A DNA stretch of 46,807 nucleotides from Oscillospiraceae bacterium (GTDB lineage Bacteria; Bacillota; Clostridia; Oscillospirales; UBA929), in assembly GCA_009777255.1 (NCBI GenBank), contig WRMG01000007.1, forward strand, positions 1 through 46,807, in the 5' to 3' direction. The notes under the pieces were generated by a model. That model did no database searches and was not told the origin of the DNA. It worked only from the letters and a program-made list of their open reading frames with translations. A program made the translations under genes and the position numbers. Within the stretch, counting starts at the first letter, position 1. Every line of letters starts with the position of its first letter. Positions 17,712-27,473 of this stretch are shown piece after piece.

Positions 17712-18035
17712 ATGGAAAAAAAACAGGTATCACCGGAAATGGCCGAGCTTATTTCGGAGCTGAACGCGAAACTGAAGGGGTTTGACGACGAGTTCGTGTG
17801 CATGTTCAGCGTCGAGGGCGAGGGCGCGTTTACACTCGATATGAGCGCAGCGGGCGATAAGCTGACGCCCGGGGCGCCCGAAAAGCACGACGTGAGGATC
17901 GACATGTCGCTGAAAACGCTGAACAGTATGTTAAGCGGCAAGCTGCATCCGATGATCGCGTATTCCACGCGCAAGATAAAGCTGACGGGCGACATGCAAA
18001 AGGCGCTTAAACTCGCGGGCGTGCTGAACGGATAG
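17712..18035 (+). CDS. SCP2 sterol-binding domain protein
   Basis: 107 aa; SVEGEGAFTLDMS...DVRIDMSLKTLNSMLSGKLHPMIAYSTRKIKLTGDMQKALKLAGVL. Confidence 0.75.
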   Translation: MEKKQVSPEMAELISELNAKLKGFDDEFVCMFSVEGEGAFTLDMSAAGDKLTPGAPEKHDVRIDMSLKTLNSMLSGKLHPMIAYSTRKIKLTGDMQKALKLAGVLNG

Positions 18036-18039
18036 GGGA

Positions 18040-18059
18040 GGGCGGCCAAATGGCCGCCC
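18040..18059. terminator. Hairpin between convergent SCP2 and GGDEF genes
   Basis: GGGCGGCC-aaat-GGCCGCCC. Confidence 0.5.
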
Positions 18060-18075
18060 CGTTTCCTGTTGACTT

Positions 18076-19896
18076 TTATATTTCGCCGAAGGTGTATCTG
18101 TTCCGGCCGTCCTGTTTGGACCGGTACAGCATCTCGTCCGCGCGTTTTACATAGTCCTCCGCGCTCTGCGTGTATTCCGGCCGACCGGTTGTGACGCCGA
18201 TGGATATTGTGACGCAATTTGCCGCGTCGCTTTGCTCATGCGGTATGCCGCGGTCACGGATACACTGAAGCAGCTTTTCCGCGATCAGGCGCGCTCCGCG
18301 CTCGTCGGTGTTCGGCAGCACGATGGCAAACTCCTCGCCGCCATATCTGGCGACAAAATCATCGGCCCGCGTTATGTTTTCGGAGAGGGCCTCGGTAATG
18401 ATTTTCAGGCAGACATCGCCCGCGCCGTGCCCGTATGTGTCGTTGTACATTTTGAAAAAATCAATGTCGATCATCATGAGGCTGAGATAACTCTTGGAGC
18501 GGGACAGCGATTTAAGGACGCGGTCCAGGTTCTCGTCCAAGAACCGCCTGTTATGTATACCCAGCAGCGGATCATAGTATATTTTTTCCGCTTCGACCTC
18601 CAGCCTTAGAATCTCCCGCAAATCCCTTGTATAACCGACTACGAGGAAGTCATTTTTGTAGTTTACCCGTACCAAGGTGATTTCCGAGGGCATGGGCGTG
18701 CCGTCGGTTGTTCTGTGCATCCAGTCAAAAACGCATTTCCCTTCCTTGAAAGCTCTATCAACGAGCATTACGGCTTTGTCTGCCGAACGCTGTCCATCCG
18801 GCTGGTATTCGGGCGAACATTCCTTAAGAAACCTATCTATGTACTCCTGCTTGTTTTTATAGCCATAAAGCGCGACGGCAGCCTCATTGCAGCCTATCGT
18901 ATTGTAATTTCTGTCCCACAGCTGTACACACAAAGGACTCGTATCGAGCATCAGTTCCGAAAGCTCAGTGGCTTCCAGCTGTCTCTGATGAGTAATGTCG
19001 AACATATAACCGTCGATTACGTTTAGGGTGCTGTCTGTGTAAGTTTCTGAAACAATCATACGGTCCCTGATCCATTTAATTGAGCCGTCGTGCATGATTA
19101 TCCGGTATGTCAATTCACAGGGCAGCCCGACATCAAGGGTTTCCGCCGTTCGTTTTGCTATATCCTCTAAATCGTCGGGATGCACCATTTCCATAAACTT
19201 GTTTTTTCCGCCGACCAGTTCCTCGGCCTTATACCCTGTAAGCTCCTCGCTGCCCTCGCCGATGAAGGTGATCGTATATTCGGGCGAGTTGTTGAGATGC
19301 TGATATACCATCCCCGGCAGATTGCTGATGATCGTATGGATCCTTGCCGAGACAAGCTCTGTCTCATGCCGCGAACTGATTATTACTCCCATTATATATT
19401 TTCCTATAGAGAAAATGATTCCGTTTAACATTATCGTTCCGACATAATTGAATATATTATATTCAAACAAACCGTCTTCTAACATGAGAATCTTGAATAA
19501 AACAATGTATAACGTGACTCCTGCGGAAGAGGCTACAGTCGTTACAGCAAGTCCAAAAACATCCGCGAACAAAAGGCTTAGAAGAGTGCTGCCGATAAGA
19601 ATCAAATAAATCATCTGATCGCCGTCTGTAAGTATAACCCCCGTAATTTCCAATACAATGAAGGAAACCGGCGCCATCCACGACACTTGCCGGTTTGATA
19701 ATTTCTTGTTGTGTGTTATAAGGAATACCAGTATTATCATTGCCGCGTTTACTATACTCCGGGGCAGCCAATAAACAGCATCTACAAAAGCAAAGAAAAA
19801 CAGTTGCCTTACAACAACATACAAAATAACCGATATTACGGTAATTTTTTTTGCGTTTGAAAAAACATTATCACGGTTTATATTTGGTTTCATCAT
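18076..19896 (-). CDS. Membrane PAS-GGDEF diguanylate cyclase
   Basis: N-terminal multi-TM; two PAS regions; DPLLGIHNRRFLDENL...MIDIDFFKMYNDTYGHGAGD...ARYGGEEFAIVLPNTD. Confidence 0.92.
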   Translation of the reverse strand: MMKPNINRDNVFSNAKKITVISVILYVVVRQLFFFAFVDAVYWLPRSIVNAAMIILVFLITHNKKLSNRQVSWMAPVSFIVLEITGVILTDGDQMIYLILIGSTLLSLLFADVFGLAVTTVASSAGVTLYIVLFKILMLEDGLFEYNIFNYVGTIMLNGIIFSIGKYIMGVIISSRHETELVSARIHTIISNLPGMVYQHLNNSPEYTITFIGEGSEELTGYKAEELVGGKNKFMEMVHPDDLEDIAKRTAETLDVGLPCELTYRIIMHDGSIKWIRDRMIVSETYTDSTLNVIDGYMFDITHQRQLEATELSELMLDTSPLCVQLWDRNYNTIGCNEAAVALYGYKNKQEYIDRFLKECSPEYQPDGQRSADKAVMLVDRAFKEGKCVFDWMHRTTDGTPMPSEITLVRVNYKNDFLVVGYTRDLREILRLEVEAEKIYYDPLLGIHNRRFLDENLDRVLKSLSRSKSYLSLMMIDIDFFKMYNDTYGHGAGDVCLKIITEALSENITRADDFVARYGGEEFAIVLPNTDERGARLIAEKLLQCIRDRGIPHEQSDAANCVTISIGVTTGRPEYTQSAEDYVKRADEMLYRSKQDGRNRYTFGEI

Positions 19897-20073
19897 GTAT
19901 TCTCCTGTGTGTATCTGGATATTGCCGGGCGGCCGCCTTTCGCCTGTAAAGCCAGGCGGCTGACTTTGATAATACCATATATATTAACTGTTGGCAAGCG
20001 TTTTCTATATAAAGAATGTGCAAAGCATAATAGCACCGCCCCGCTCATACCTTGGCTATGAGGGGGGTTGTTT

Positions 20074-20781
20074 ATGCGAACACTGCGCTGGTGGTGGTAC
20101 CGCGTGACGCGCCCGAGGCCCGGGAGAATTAACGCGCTGCCGGGGGCGCGGGTAAGGCTCATATTCATAGGCTTTGCGGTTCTCGCGCTGGCCATCACCG
20201 TATCGGCCATTTTGGCACAGAACCGTATGCGCCCTCAGGTGGAGCGCCTTGCGGGCGCGCGGGCGCATAATCTGGCGGCGCAGGCTATAAACCAGGCCGT
20301 TGCCGAGTCTATCGCGCGCATGGAGATCACATACGACGACCTGATCCATTTTGAAAAGGACGCGGCGGGGCGCATCACCGCGCTGAAAACCGATATGGTC
20401 ATGGCGAACCGCGTTAAAAACGACATTCACGCCGCCGCGCTTGAGAAGATAACGCAGCTGTCGAAAACCAGCATAAAAATTCCCCTCGGCAACCTTTCGG
20501 ATATGGACGTTCTGGCCGGACGCGGGCCGGGGATACCGGTGAGGCTCGTGCCTATCGGCATTGTAGACGTGGTGTTCAGCAACCAGTTCGCCTCCGAGGG
20601 CATAAACCAGACGCGCCACCAGATACTGATGACCATTGACGCCGAGATCGGCGTGCTGCTGCCCGGCTCGTCGGCGTCGCAGAACGTATCCATACAGGTC
20701 TGCATCGCCGAAACGATAATCGTCGGCGCGGTGCCCGACGCATATGCCGAGTTAAACAAAAATCCCGTGTTCGGCGGGTGA
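20074..20781 (+). CDS. yunB: Sporulation protein YunB
   Basis: Single TM, then QAINQAVAESI...IPLGNLSDMDVLAGRGPGIPVRLVPIGIVDVVFSNQFASEGINQTRHQI. Confidence 0.88.
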   Translation: MRTLRWWWYRVTRPRPGRINALPGARVRLIFIGFAVLALAITVSAILAQNRMRPQVERLAGARAHNLAAQAINQAVAESIARMEITYDDLIHFEKDAAGRITALKTDMVMANRVKNDIHAAALEKITQLSKTSIKIPLGNLSDMDVLAGRGPGIPVRLVPIGIVDVVFSNQFASEGINQTRHQILMTIDAEIGVLLPGSSASQNVSIQVCIAETIIVGAVPDAYAELNKNPVFGG

Positions 20782-20797
20782 AGAGGATAAAAACCTC

Positions 20798-20827
20798 TTG
20801 ACACATAGTATCATCCGTGGTACTATG
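20798..20827 (+). promoter_or_regulatory. Promoter with embedded inverted repeat upstream of hicB-like gene
   Basis: TTGACA (20798-20803), 17 bp, TACTAT (20821-20826); CATAGTA-N10-TACTATG. Confidence 0.6.
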
Positions 20828-20909
20828 CAAACAGAGGAAGTGACGGGTGTTGGCGAGCGTGATGAATTGCTTGAACGAATAGGTGAAAAATAATAGGGAG
20901 GTGAAATAG

Positions 20910-21254
20910 ATGACCGTAAAAGATTACATGGAATTGCCCTATAATATTGTTTTCCGGCACGTTAAGGATGAAAGCGGCGAATACTATTTTGCCACCGTTC
21001 AAGAGTTGGACGGATGTATGAGTGACGGCGCGACATTGGAGGAAGCCCATGCGAATATTCTCGAAGCCATGGAGGGCTGGATCGAAACAAAACTTGAAGC
21101 CGGTTTCACTGTCCCCGAGCCGCTGGACGCGGATAAATACAGCGGGAAATTCGTTGTCCGTCTTCCTAAAACGCTTCACCGCCGCCTTGCTGTAGAAGCT
21201 GAAAAAGAGGGTGTTTCACTTAACCAATATACACTTTATAAACTCAGCGTATAA
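20910..21254 (+). CDS. HicB family antitoxin (solo)
   Basis: YYFATVQELDGCMSDGATLEEAHANILEAMEGWIETKLEAG...FVVRLPKTLHRRLAVEAEKEGVSLNQYTLYKLS; partial-RNaseH-like fold plus C-terminal RHH. Confidence 0.88.
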   Translation: MTVKDYMELPYNIVFRHVKDESGEYYFATVQELDGCMSDGATLEEAHANILEAMEGWIETKLEAGFTVPEPLDADKYSGKFVVRLPKTLHRRLAVEAEKEGVSLNQYTLYKLSV

Positions 21255-21265
21255 AGCTGTACTCA

Positions 21266-21295
21266 AAAAATCAGCCGCAATAGCGGCTGATTTTT
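21266..21295 (+). terminator. Intrinsic terminator after hicB
   Basis: AAAAATCAGCCGC-aata-GCGGCTGATTTTT. Confidence 0.8.
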
Positions 21296-21357
21296 GGGTA
21301 TATCGGACAAGGACCAAGCCATATGAATAGTAATAAAACATATGGAGGGGTTTTACT

Positions 21358-21660
21358 ATGCGCTGCCGTATCGTCGATCTGCGCTGTAAAGAGGTAATAA
21401 ATATCTGCGACGGCAGACGTCTGGGGTTCCCCTGGGACGTCGAGCTGGACGCGCTCACGGGGCACCTTGTCGCCATTATAGTCAAGGGCCCGCCAAGGTT
21501 CTGGGGCATTTTCGGGAAGTGCCACGAGCATATCGTGCCGTGGTGCGACATACGCCGTATCGGCGACGACCTGATAATCGTCGATCACTCGCCCCGTGAC
21601 GGGCGCGGGGACATTAAGCGCGACATAAAACGCGGCATTATAAAGGACATAATCGGATAG
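21358..21660 (+). CDS. YlmC/YmxH family sporulation protein (PRC-barrel)
   Basis: RIVDLRCKEVINICDGRRLGFPWDVELDALTGHLVAIIVKG. Confidence 0.88.
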   Translation: MRCRIVDLRCKEVINICDGRRLGFPWDVELDALTGHLVAIIVKGPPRFWGIFGKCHEHIVPWCDIRRIGDDLIIVDHSPRDGRGDIKRDIKRGIIKDIIG

Positions 21661-21680
21661 CGGGCGGCTTGGCGCCACTC

Positions 21681-22190
21681 CTACAGCTTCCCCACCACAA
21701 GCGCCGCCGTAACAAATCCCGTAATATCCGCCAGCAGCGCCGCCGGCAGCACATACCGGCTCTTTGACACGCCCGCCGCCCCGCAGTAAAGCCCCAGCAC
21801 ATAAAACGTCGTTTCGGTCGAGCCCAGCATGACGGCGGCCGTGCGTCCGACCACCGAGTCGGCGCCGTGCCGTATTATTATATCCGCGCCGACCGCCAGA
21901 GCGCCGCTGCCGCTGAACGGGCGCACTATCATCAGCGGCACACATTCGGGCGGTATGCCGATCCGCGCGCAGAGCGGTCTCAGCGCCTCAGTGGCAATAT
22001 CCATCGCTCCCGACGCCCGCAGCATACTTATCGCCGTGAGAAGCACGATAAGCGCCGGCACTATGCCGTATATGACGCTCAATCCCTTTTTCGCGCCCTC
22101 CGCAAGCGCGCCGAACACATCCACGCGCTTATACAGCCCATACGCGGCGACCGACAGCAAAATCAAAGGCACTGTCAGCGCGATCATCAT
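21681..22190 (-). CDS. spmB: Spore maturation protein B
   Basis: MMIALTVPLILLSVAAYGLYKRVDVFGALAEGAKKGLSVIYGIVPALIVLLTAISMLRASGAMD; PFSGSGALA; GSTETTFYVLGLYCGA. ATGA overlap with spmA. Confidence 0.92.
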   Translation of the reverse strand: MMIALTVPLILLSVAAYGLYKRVDVFGALAEGAKKGLSVIYGIVPALIVLLTAISMLRASGAMDIATEALRPLCARIGIPPECVPLMIVRPFSGSGALAVGADIIIRHGADSVVGRTAAVMLGSTETTFYVLGLYCGAAGVSKSRYVLPAALLADITGFVTAALVVGKL

Positions 22191-22780
22191 CGGCCCGTCC
22201 CGCCCAGCCGCGCGAATAACTTCGCGCAGAATACAGCGACGGCCATGCTCGCCGCCGACGTTACCCACACATGCGGCAGTATGTCAAAGGGCGCCGCCGC
22301 GCCGTTGGCCGCGCGCACCGCGGCGATCGTAACGGGTATGAGCTGAAGCGAGGCCGTGTTTATCACGACCAGCAGCGCGAACATGTCGCTCGCGGCCGCG
22401 CCCCGGCCCGACAGCTTCTGCAAACGCTTCGCCGCGATAAGTCCCATCGGCGTGGCGGCGTTGCCCAGCCCCAAAAGATTCGCCGACATGTTCGCCGCGA
22501 CCGCGTCCATGGCCTCACCGTCCGCCGAGGGGAATAAAAGCGACAGGACGGGCCGCAGCAGCCGCGACAGCTTTCCTGACAGCCCGGCGCGCTTCATGAC
22601 CTCCATGACCCCGCACCACAGGCATATCATCCCGCACAGCGATATGCCGAGCGACACCGCCGAGCCGGCGCCGTCGGCCGCGGCTTGAGCCAGCGATCCG
22701 GTATTGCCCGTGTAAAGCGCGGCAAGCACCGCTGCCGCCACCATTATCACCCACGCAAAAGACATCAAGAGCAGGCTCAC
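22187..22780 (-). CDS. spmA: Spore maturation protein A
   Basis: MNLLGLGNAATP-type motif (ANLLGLGNAATPMGLIAAKRLQ), SDMFALLVVINTASLQLIP; start GTG 22780 or ATG 22765. Confidence 0.9.
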   Translation of the reverse strand: MSLLLMSFAWVIMVAAAVLAALYTGNTGSLAQAAADGAGSAVSLGISLCGMICLWCGVMEVMKRAGLSGKLSRLLRPVLSLLFPSADGEAMDAVAANMSANLLGLGNAATPMGLIAAKRLQKLSGRGAAASDMFALLVVINTASLQLIPVTIAAVRAANGAAAPFDILPHVWVTSAASMAVAVFCAKLFARLGGTGR

Positions 22781-22885
22781 CCCCCTGTTAGCAATATACG
22801 GACGAGCATGATGATATAGTACACGCGGCCGAAATAATTGAAAAACCGCCAAAACTCCGCGAAAACTGAGCTGCGGCGAAAAAAG

Positions 22886-22913
22886 TTGACAAACCGGTAA
22901 ATTATGCTATAAT
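22886..22913 (+). promoter_or_regulatory. Sigma-A-like promoter of abrB-like gene
   Basis: TTGACA-16-TATAAT. Confidence 0.65.
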
Positions 22914-22947
22914 TTCCTCATGGAAAATTTTAAGGGGGAATGTTAGC

Positions 22948-23190
22948 ATGAAGGCCACCGGCATTATCCGCAGGGTGGACGAGCTGGGGCGCGTCGTATT
23001 GCCCGTCGAGCTGCGCCGTTCAATGGAAATCGAGGAAAAAACCGAATTGGAGATTTTCACGGACCATAACGCGATCGTTCTCCGCAAAGCCGGCAGCAGC
23101 TGCGTTTTCTGCGGCGGCGCTAAAGGGCTGGCTTTTTTCAAGGGGTGCGGCGTTTGCTCCGCGTGTATGCGGGAGCTGCTCAAGTCATAG
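22948..23190 (+). CDS. AbrB/SpoVT-type transition-state regulator with C-terminal CxxC pairs
   Basis: MKATGIIRRVDELGRVVLPVELRRSMEIEEKTELEIF...CVFCGGAKGLAFFKGCGVCSACMREL. Confidence 0.9.
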   Translation: MKATGIIRRVDELGRVVLPVELRRSMEIEEKTELEIFTDHNAIVLRKAGSSCVFCGGAKGLAFFKGCGVCSACMRELLKS

Positions 23191-23267
23191 TGAACGGGTT
23201 AAGAACGTCCCGTTAAAAGGCGTGCCGGCGGGCACGCCCTTCGTATATAATAATAAAGGGTGGTTAT

Positions 23268-24071
23268 ATGCTCTACATAGACGCGCACTGCGATTCCATA
23301 GCCCCGTTTTCCCAGCCGCCGCAGCTTGACGTTGAGCGTATGCGCGTGAGCGAAAGCGGCGTGCAGTTCATGGCGGCCTTTTCGCCGGATTTTGAAGCCG
23401 TAAAGGATATGCTTGATAAAATGGACGGCTTCGAGGCCGCGCTGGCCGCCGCCGATCCCGGCTGGCGGATACTGCGCGCCGTCGAGGGCGGAGAATGTCT
23501 TAACGGCGATCTGCGGCGGCTTGATTGGTTGTACAGGCGCGGCGTGCGCTCGCTCGGGCTGACGTGGAACGGCGCCAACGCGCTGTCCGGCGGCGCGGAC
23601 ACGCCCGGGCTGGGGCTGACGTCTTTCGGCGCCCAAGTGATCGAACGCATGGAGGAGCTGGGTATGCTGGTCGATCTTGCGCATATCTCGCCTGAAGGAT
23701 TTTTCGGCGCGCTGGAGGTCTGCAAAAAACCGCCGATCGTTTCGCATACGGCCGCGCACGCGCTGAATCCGCACAGGCGCAATCTGACCGACGGGCAGAT
23801 ACGCGCGATCGCCCTGCGCGGCGGAGTCATCGGCGTGTGCCTGTACCCCGTGTTTCTGGGCGGGGATACGCCGGAAACGGTAACGCGCCATATCGAGCAT
23901 ATAAAAAATACCGGAGGCCGCGGGTGCGTGGGGCTGGGAACGGATTTTGACGGCATAGATCAACTGCCCCGGGGCATAACCGGCGTTCAGGATATGCCGA
24001 AGCTCTTCGAGCTTTTGGACGAGCATACGATAGGGCTGAATTTTTGGCGGCTGGTAAGGGAATTGCCGTGA
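23268..24071 (+). CDS. Membrane dipeptidase (M19 / renal dipeptidase family)
   Basis: YIDAHCDSI; RAVEGGECLNGDL; RSLGLTWNGANALSGG; DLAHISPEGFFGAL; SHTAAHALNPHRRNLTD; GLGTDFDGI. Confidence 0.92.
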   Translation: MLYIDAHCDSIAPFSQPPQLDVERMRVSESGVQFMAAFSPDFEAVKDMLDKMDGFEAALAAADPGWRILRAVEGGECLNGDLRRLDWLYRRGVRSLGLTWNGANALSGGADTPGLGLTSFGAQVIERMEELGMLVDLAHISPEGFFGALEVCKKPPIVSHTAAHALNPHRRNLTDGQIRAIALRGGVIGVCLYPVFLGGDTPETVTRHIEHIKNTGGRGCVGLGTDFDGIDQLPRGITGVQDMPKLFELLDEHTIGLNFWRLVRELP

Positions 24072-24185
24072 CAGAAAAATATGTAAATAAATATTGATTT
24101 TTTTCGAGATATGGTGTACAATACCAATGTCTGGTCACAGACCCTGTGATACAGGTCATAAAGTTGCGGAGAGGGATAGCGCCAT

Positions 24186-25370
<1,185 letters not shown>

Positions 25371-25457
25371 ACGGCACGATACTGTTCGGAACGCCTGCCG
25401 CGGGCGGGCGTTAGCGTTATGTTTATCGGGTATACGGTCAAAAGAAAGGGGGAAGCC

Positions 25458-26921
25458 ATGGACGTTTCCGTTTTTAGCGGCGGCATATCCGTACCGGCGG
25501 CAGAGCAGGCCGCGGACGAATCCGGCCATCATGAGCCGGCGCCGGTAGACAGTGTCGGCAAGGTATCCGTTTCCCCCGACGGAATGCGCGCCTTTATAAA
25601 TATGAAAATGCCGCAGAACGGCGGCAAGACGCTGACCCTGTCCGATATACAGGGGCTTATAAACGGCGCGGGAATCGTTTACGGGATGCGCGCGCTCACG
25701 ATAAACAGGCTTGCCGAACAGCCGCTCTACGACCGCGACGTAATGATAGCCGAGGGCACGCCGCCGGTCAAAGGCAAAGACGGCGCGATCGTCTATCATG
25801 TCAAAATATCAAAGGACGCCATACCCCGAGAGAGGGAGGACGGCACGGTAGATTATAAAGATCTGGGCCTTATCGAAAATGTCGCCAAGGACCAGCTCTT
25901 AGTCGAGAAAATACCGCCGGAGCTTGGTGTTGACGGCCAAACCGTGCTAGGCAAAATCATCACCGCGCAAAAGGGCAGGGAGATAGCCCTGCCGGTCGGC
26001 AGGAACACATATATCTCCGAGGACGGCCTGTTTCTCCGCGCGCTGATCGACGGCCAATGCGACTATACGAACCGCAAGCTAAACGTGCTTGAAACATATA
26101 CCGTCAACGGAGATGTCTCCATATCCACCGGCAATATCAACTTTGTCGGCAATGTCGTCGTTACCGGCAACGTGGCGACAGGCTATACCGTACAGGCCGG
26201 CGGCAACATAGAGATCCGGGGCTGCGTCGAGGGCGGGGTCGTCATCGCCGGCGGCAACGTCGCTATCTGGGAGGGCTTTCACGGCATGTACAAGGGCGAG
26301 GTGATAGCCGGCGGCGACGTAAGGACAAAGTATATACAGGCCGGGCGCGTACAGGCGGGCGGTCTTGTCGAATCACAGCTGATAATGCAGTCCAATATTC
26401 AAACCGGCGACACCATCAGGCTTCTGGGTAACCGCTCGGTCATATTGGGCGGCCATATCGTTGCGAAAAAACTGATAGACTGCCAGAATATCGGCGGCAG
26501 GAACCACCCCGTTAACACGGTCATAGAGGTGGGAAGCGACCCGCGGCTGCTTGCCCACGCGCGGGAGGTGCAGCGGGAAGAGATCGCGCTCACCAAAAGC
26601 CTTGTCGATATTGACCGCGTGCTGGTGCTGTTTAAGCAGCTGGAGAGGCAAAACAGACTTGCGCCGGACAAGCGCGATATGATGATACGCTCGGCGAACA
26701 CGCGCCGGACTACCAGCGAGCGCCTGATAGCCCTGAGAAACGAGGACGAGGAAGTCAAGCTGAAGCTTGCCGAGGAGGGTTACGGCACAATAATCGCCAG
26801 AACGGCGATATACACGGGAGTAAAAATAATAATCGGTCCCGAGCATCAGACGACCTCAAAGCAGCTGGACAGCTGCCGCGTCACACGCGGCGAGGGCGGC
26901 CTGATTATAGCGGCGTTATAA
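25458..26921 (+). CDS. FapA family (DUF342) protein
   Basis: ATYTVNGDVSISTGNINFVGNVVVTGNVATGYTVQAGGNIEIRGCVEGGVVIAGGNV-type repeats. Confidence 0.88.
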   Translation: MDVSVFSGGISVPAAEQAADESGHHEPAPVDSVGKVSVSPDGMRAFINMKMPQNGGKTLTLSDIQGLINGAGIVYGMRALTINRLAEQPLYDRDVMIAEGTPPVKGKDGAIVYHVKISKDAIPREREDGTVDYKDLGLIENVAKDQLLVEKIPPELGVDGQTVLGKIITAQKGREIALPVGRNTYISEDGLFLRALIDGQCDYTNRKLNVLETYTVNGDVSISTGNINFVGNVVVTGNVATGYTVQAGGNIEIRGCVEGGVVIAGGNVAIWEGFHGMYKGEVIAGGDVRTKYIQAGRVQAGGLVESQLIMQSNIQTGDTIRLLGNRSVILGGHIVAKKLIDCQNIGGRNHPVNTVIEVGSDPRLLAHAREVQREEIALTKSLVDIDRVLVLFKQLERQNRLAPDKRDMMIRSANTRRTTSERLIALRNEDEEVKLKLAEEGYGTIIARTAIYTGVKIIIGPEHQTTSKQLDSCRVTRGEGGLIIAAL

Positions 26922-26929
26922 ATAGGTGG

Positions 26930-27463
26930 GTGCTTATGAGAGAAAAAATAATCAGCGCGGCGCTCGAGGTTTTTGACAGCAACGGGTTTTTTAAGGCGGG
27001 CATACGCGACATAGCCAAGCTGGCCAACTGTTCGCTGCCCACCCTGTATTACTATTTCAAAAACAAAGAGGATCTGTTTGAAACCTCCGTATGCGTCGCG
27101 TACGAGAGCCTTACGGCCCAGATCGACGAGCAGCTGCCCGAGGGTATGCCGCTTTACGACCGCTATTACTTCGCGGTAATGCAGCGGCAGATGCTCACCC
27201 CGGACGAGAAGCGCGTGTTCAGGATAGCCATGAAGATACAGCTGGGGGTGGACGGGTTCGAGTCGGCGAACAAGAGGCTTTCGCTGTGGGAGGAGAACCG
27301 GCGCCGCTCGGAACGGGAGGCCGTCGGAAAAATCAATGACGATCCGGCGTTCGCGGCGCTCGTCATGCGTGTTGTTGACGATATGCTGATGAGAAGCATC
27401 CTTTTCGGCGAAGCGCTGCCGCCGGAACAAATCAAGCGGGAGCTTGCCTATCTGTTTAACTAG
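26930..27463 (+). CDS. TetR/AcrR family transcriptional regulator
   Basis: REKIISAALEVFDSNGFFKAGIRDIAKLANCSLPTLYYYFKNKEDLFE. Confidence 0.92.
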   Translation: MLMREKIISAALEVFDSNGFFKAGIRDIAKLANCSLPTLYYYFKNKEDLFETSVCVAYESLTAQIDEQLPEGMPLYDRYYFAVMQRQMLTPDEKRVFRIAMKIQLGVDGFESANKRLSLWEENRRRSEREAVGKINDDPAFAALVMRVVDDMLMRSILFGEALPPEQIKRELAYLFN

Positions 27464-27473
27464 GAGAAGACGA

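Noticed and set aside
20085-20115. GGTGGTGGTACCGCG resembling the T-box GGGTGGNACCGCG motif
   Set aside because: Lies inside the yunB coding sequence (RWWWYRV), with no stem I or antiterminator context. A similar GGTACCGCG at 38257 upstream of pckG also lacks T-box architecture.
20825-20893. Short ORF MQTEEVTGVGERDELLERIGEK before hicB
   Set aside because: Its ATG overlaps the predicted -10 (would be upstream of the TSS) and it has no RBS; kept only as a possible remnant.
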